Positions 21,689-21,701 of a stretch of 21,701 nucleotides of DNA are shown piece after piece. Every line of letters starts with the position of its first letter. Position 1 is the stretch's first letter. Under the pieces are notes generated by a model. The model was not told the DNA's origin. It did no database searches and saw only the letters and a program-made list of their open reading frames with translations. Both the position numbers and the translations under genes were made by a program. The stretch comes from Defluviitaleaceae bacterium. GTDB lineage: Bacteria; Bacillota; Clostridia; Lachnospirales; WQUN01. Location of the stretch: contig WRKK01000354.1 of the NCBI GenBank assembly GCA_009782245.1, positions 1-21,701 on the forward strand. The letters run 5' to 3'.

Positions 21689-21701
21689 GGGGGGGGGGGG
21701 G
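21685..21701 (+). other. Run of 17 G at the window end
   Basis: The related copy at 18319 has only four G at this place, so most of this run is additional. It may mark a contig edge or a sequencing artefact rather than biology. Confidence 0.7.

Overview
The window looks like a piece of an AT-rich anaerobic Firmicutes genome, most likely Clostridia. The reasons are strong purine-rich Shine-Dalgarno sites, frequent TTG and GTG starts, a clostridial-type phosphatidylserine decarboxylase, an anaerobic sulfatase-maturase-like radical SAM enzyme, a CarD-family regulator, a SpoVB/MurJ-type flippase and a WecG/TagA-type glycosyltransferase. The species cannot be named from sequence reading alone. No tRNA, rRNA, CRISPR array or complete insertion sequence was seen. 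The right edge ends in a run of 17 G, which looks like a contig edge.

Layout, left to right. (1) 1-520: two tandem copies of a small ORF resembling the C-terminal tail of Rpn/PD-(D/E)XK nuclease-transposases; the second copy has an in-frame stop. (2) 641-2611: a short MotA-like soluble protein, then a protein joining a MotA-type cytoplasmic segment to a FliG C-terminal domain, then a GT26 glycosyltransferase. No flagellar genes are nearby. (3) 2646-3803, minus: a radical SAM/SPASM protein. (4) 3904-5281: a full-length Rpn-like nuclease followed by a duplicated copy of its own C-terminal tail. (5) 5400-7004: a nucleotide-sugar pair (Fcl/WcaG-like reductase and RmlC-like epimerase), then a decayed duplicate of the reductase 3' end carrying a 40-bp GC-rich insertion. 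(6) 7056-8961: an ATPase gene overlapping a DUF4276/Toprim-like gene, a candidate defence pair. (7) 9098-10932, minus: RNase HI and glycerate kinase. (8) 11058-11687: an MBL-fold hydrolase with a clear promoter and a palindrome at the predicted start of transcription. (9) 11780-13867, minus: a phosphatidylethanolamine operon (Cys-rich membrane protein, Psd, PssA). (10) 14128-14712: a CarD-like regulator. (11) 14987-18074: a coupled operon of PHP phosphatase, NagB and a MurJ/SpoVB flippase, bracketed by inverted copies of a triple-hairpin repeat. (12) 18418-19509, minus: a GH172/DUF2961 protein. (13) 19738-20413: a Phd-like antitoxin with an MNT nucleotidyltransferase. (14) 20527-21417: a TIM-barrel sugar isomerase with a near-perfect promoter and a terminator.

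The region is mostly ordinary metabolic and envelope genes, interrupted by repeat-rich spacers and by repeated 3'-end duplications. Three GC-rich repeat families recur in the spacers. The most unusual gene set is the soluble MotA-like / MotA-FliG pair: it keeps the MotA residues that contact FliG but has lost several FliG torque residues. Second in interest are the Rpn tail copies, which have their own ribosome sites and resemble the intragenic small Rpn products known to act as antitoxins.

All assignments come from reading motifs by eye. Family names are backed by motifs given per entry; no database search was possible.
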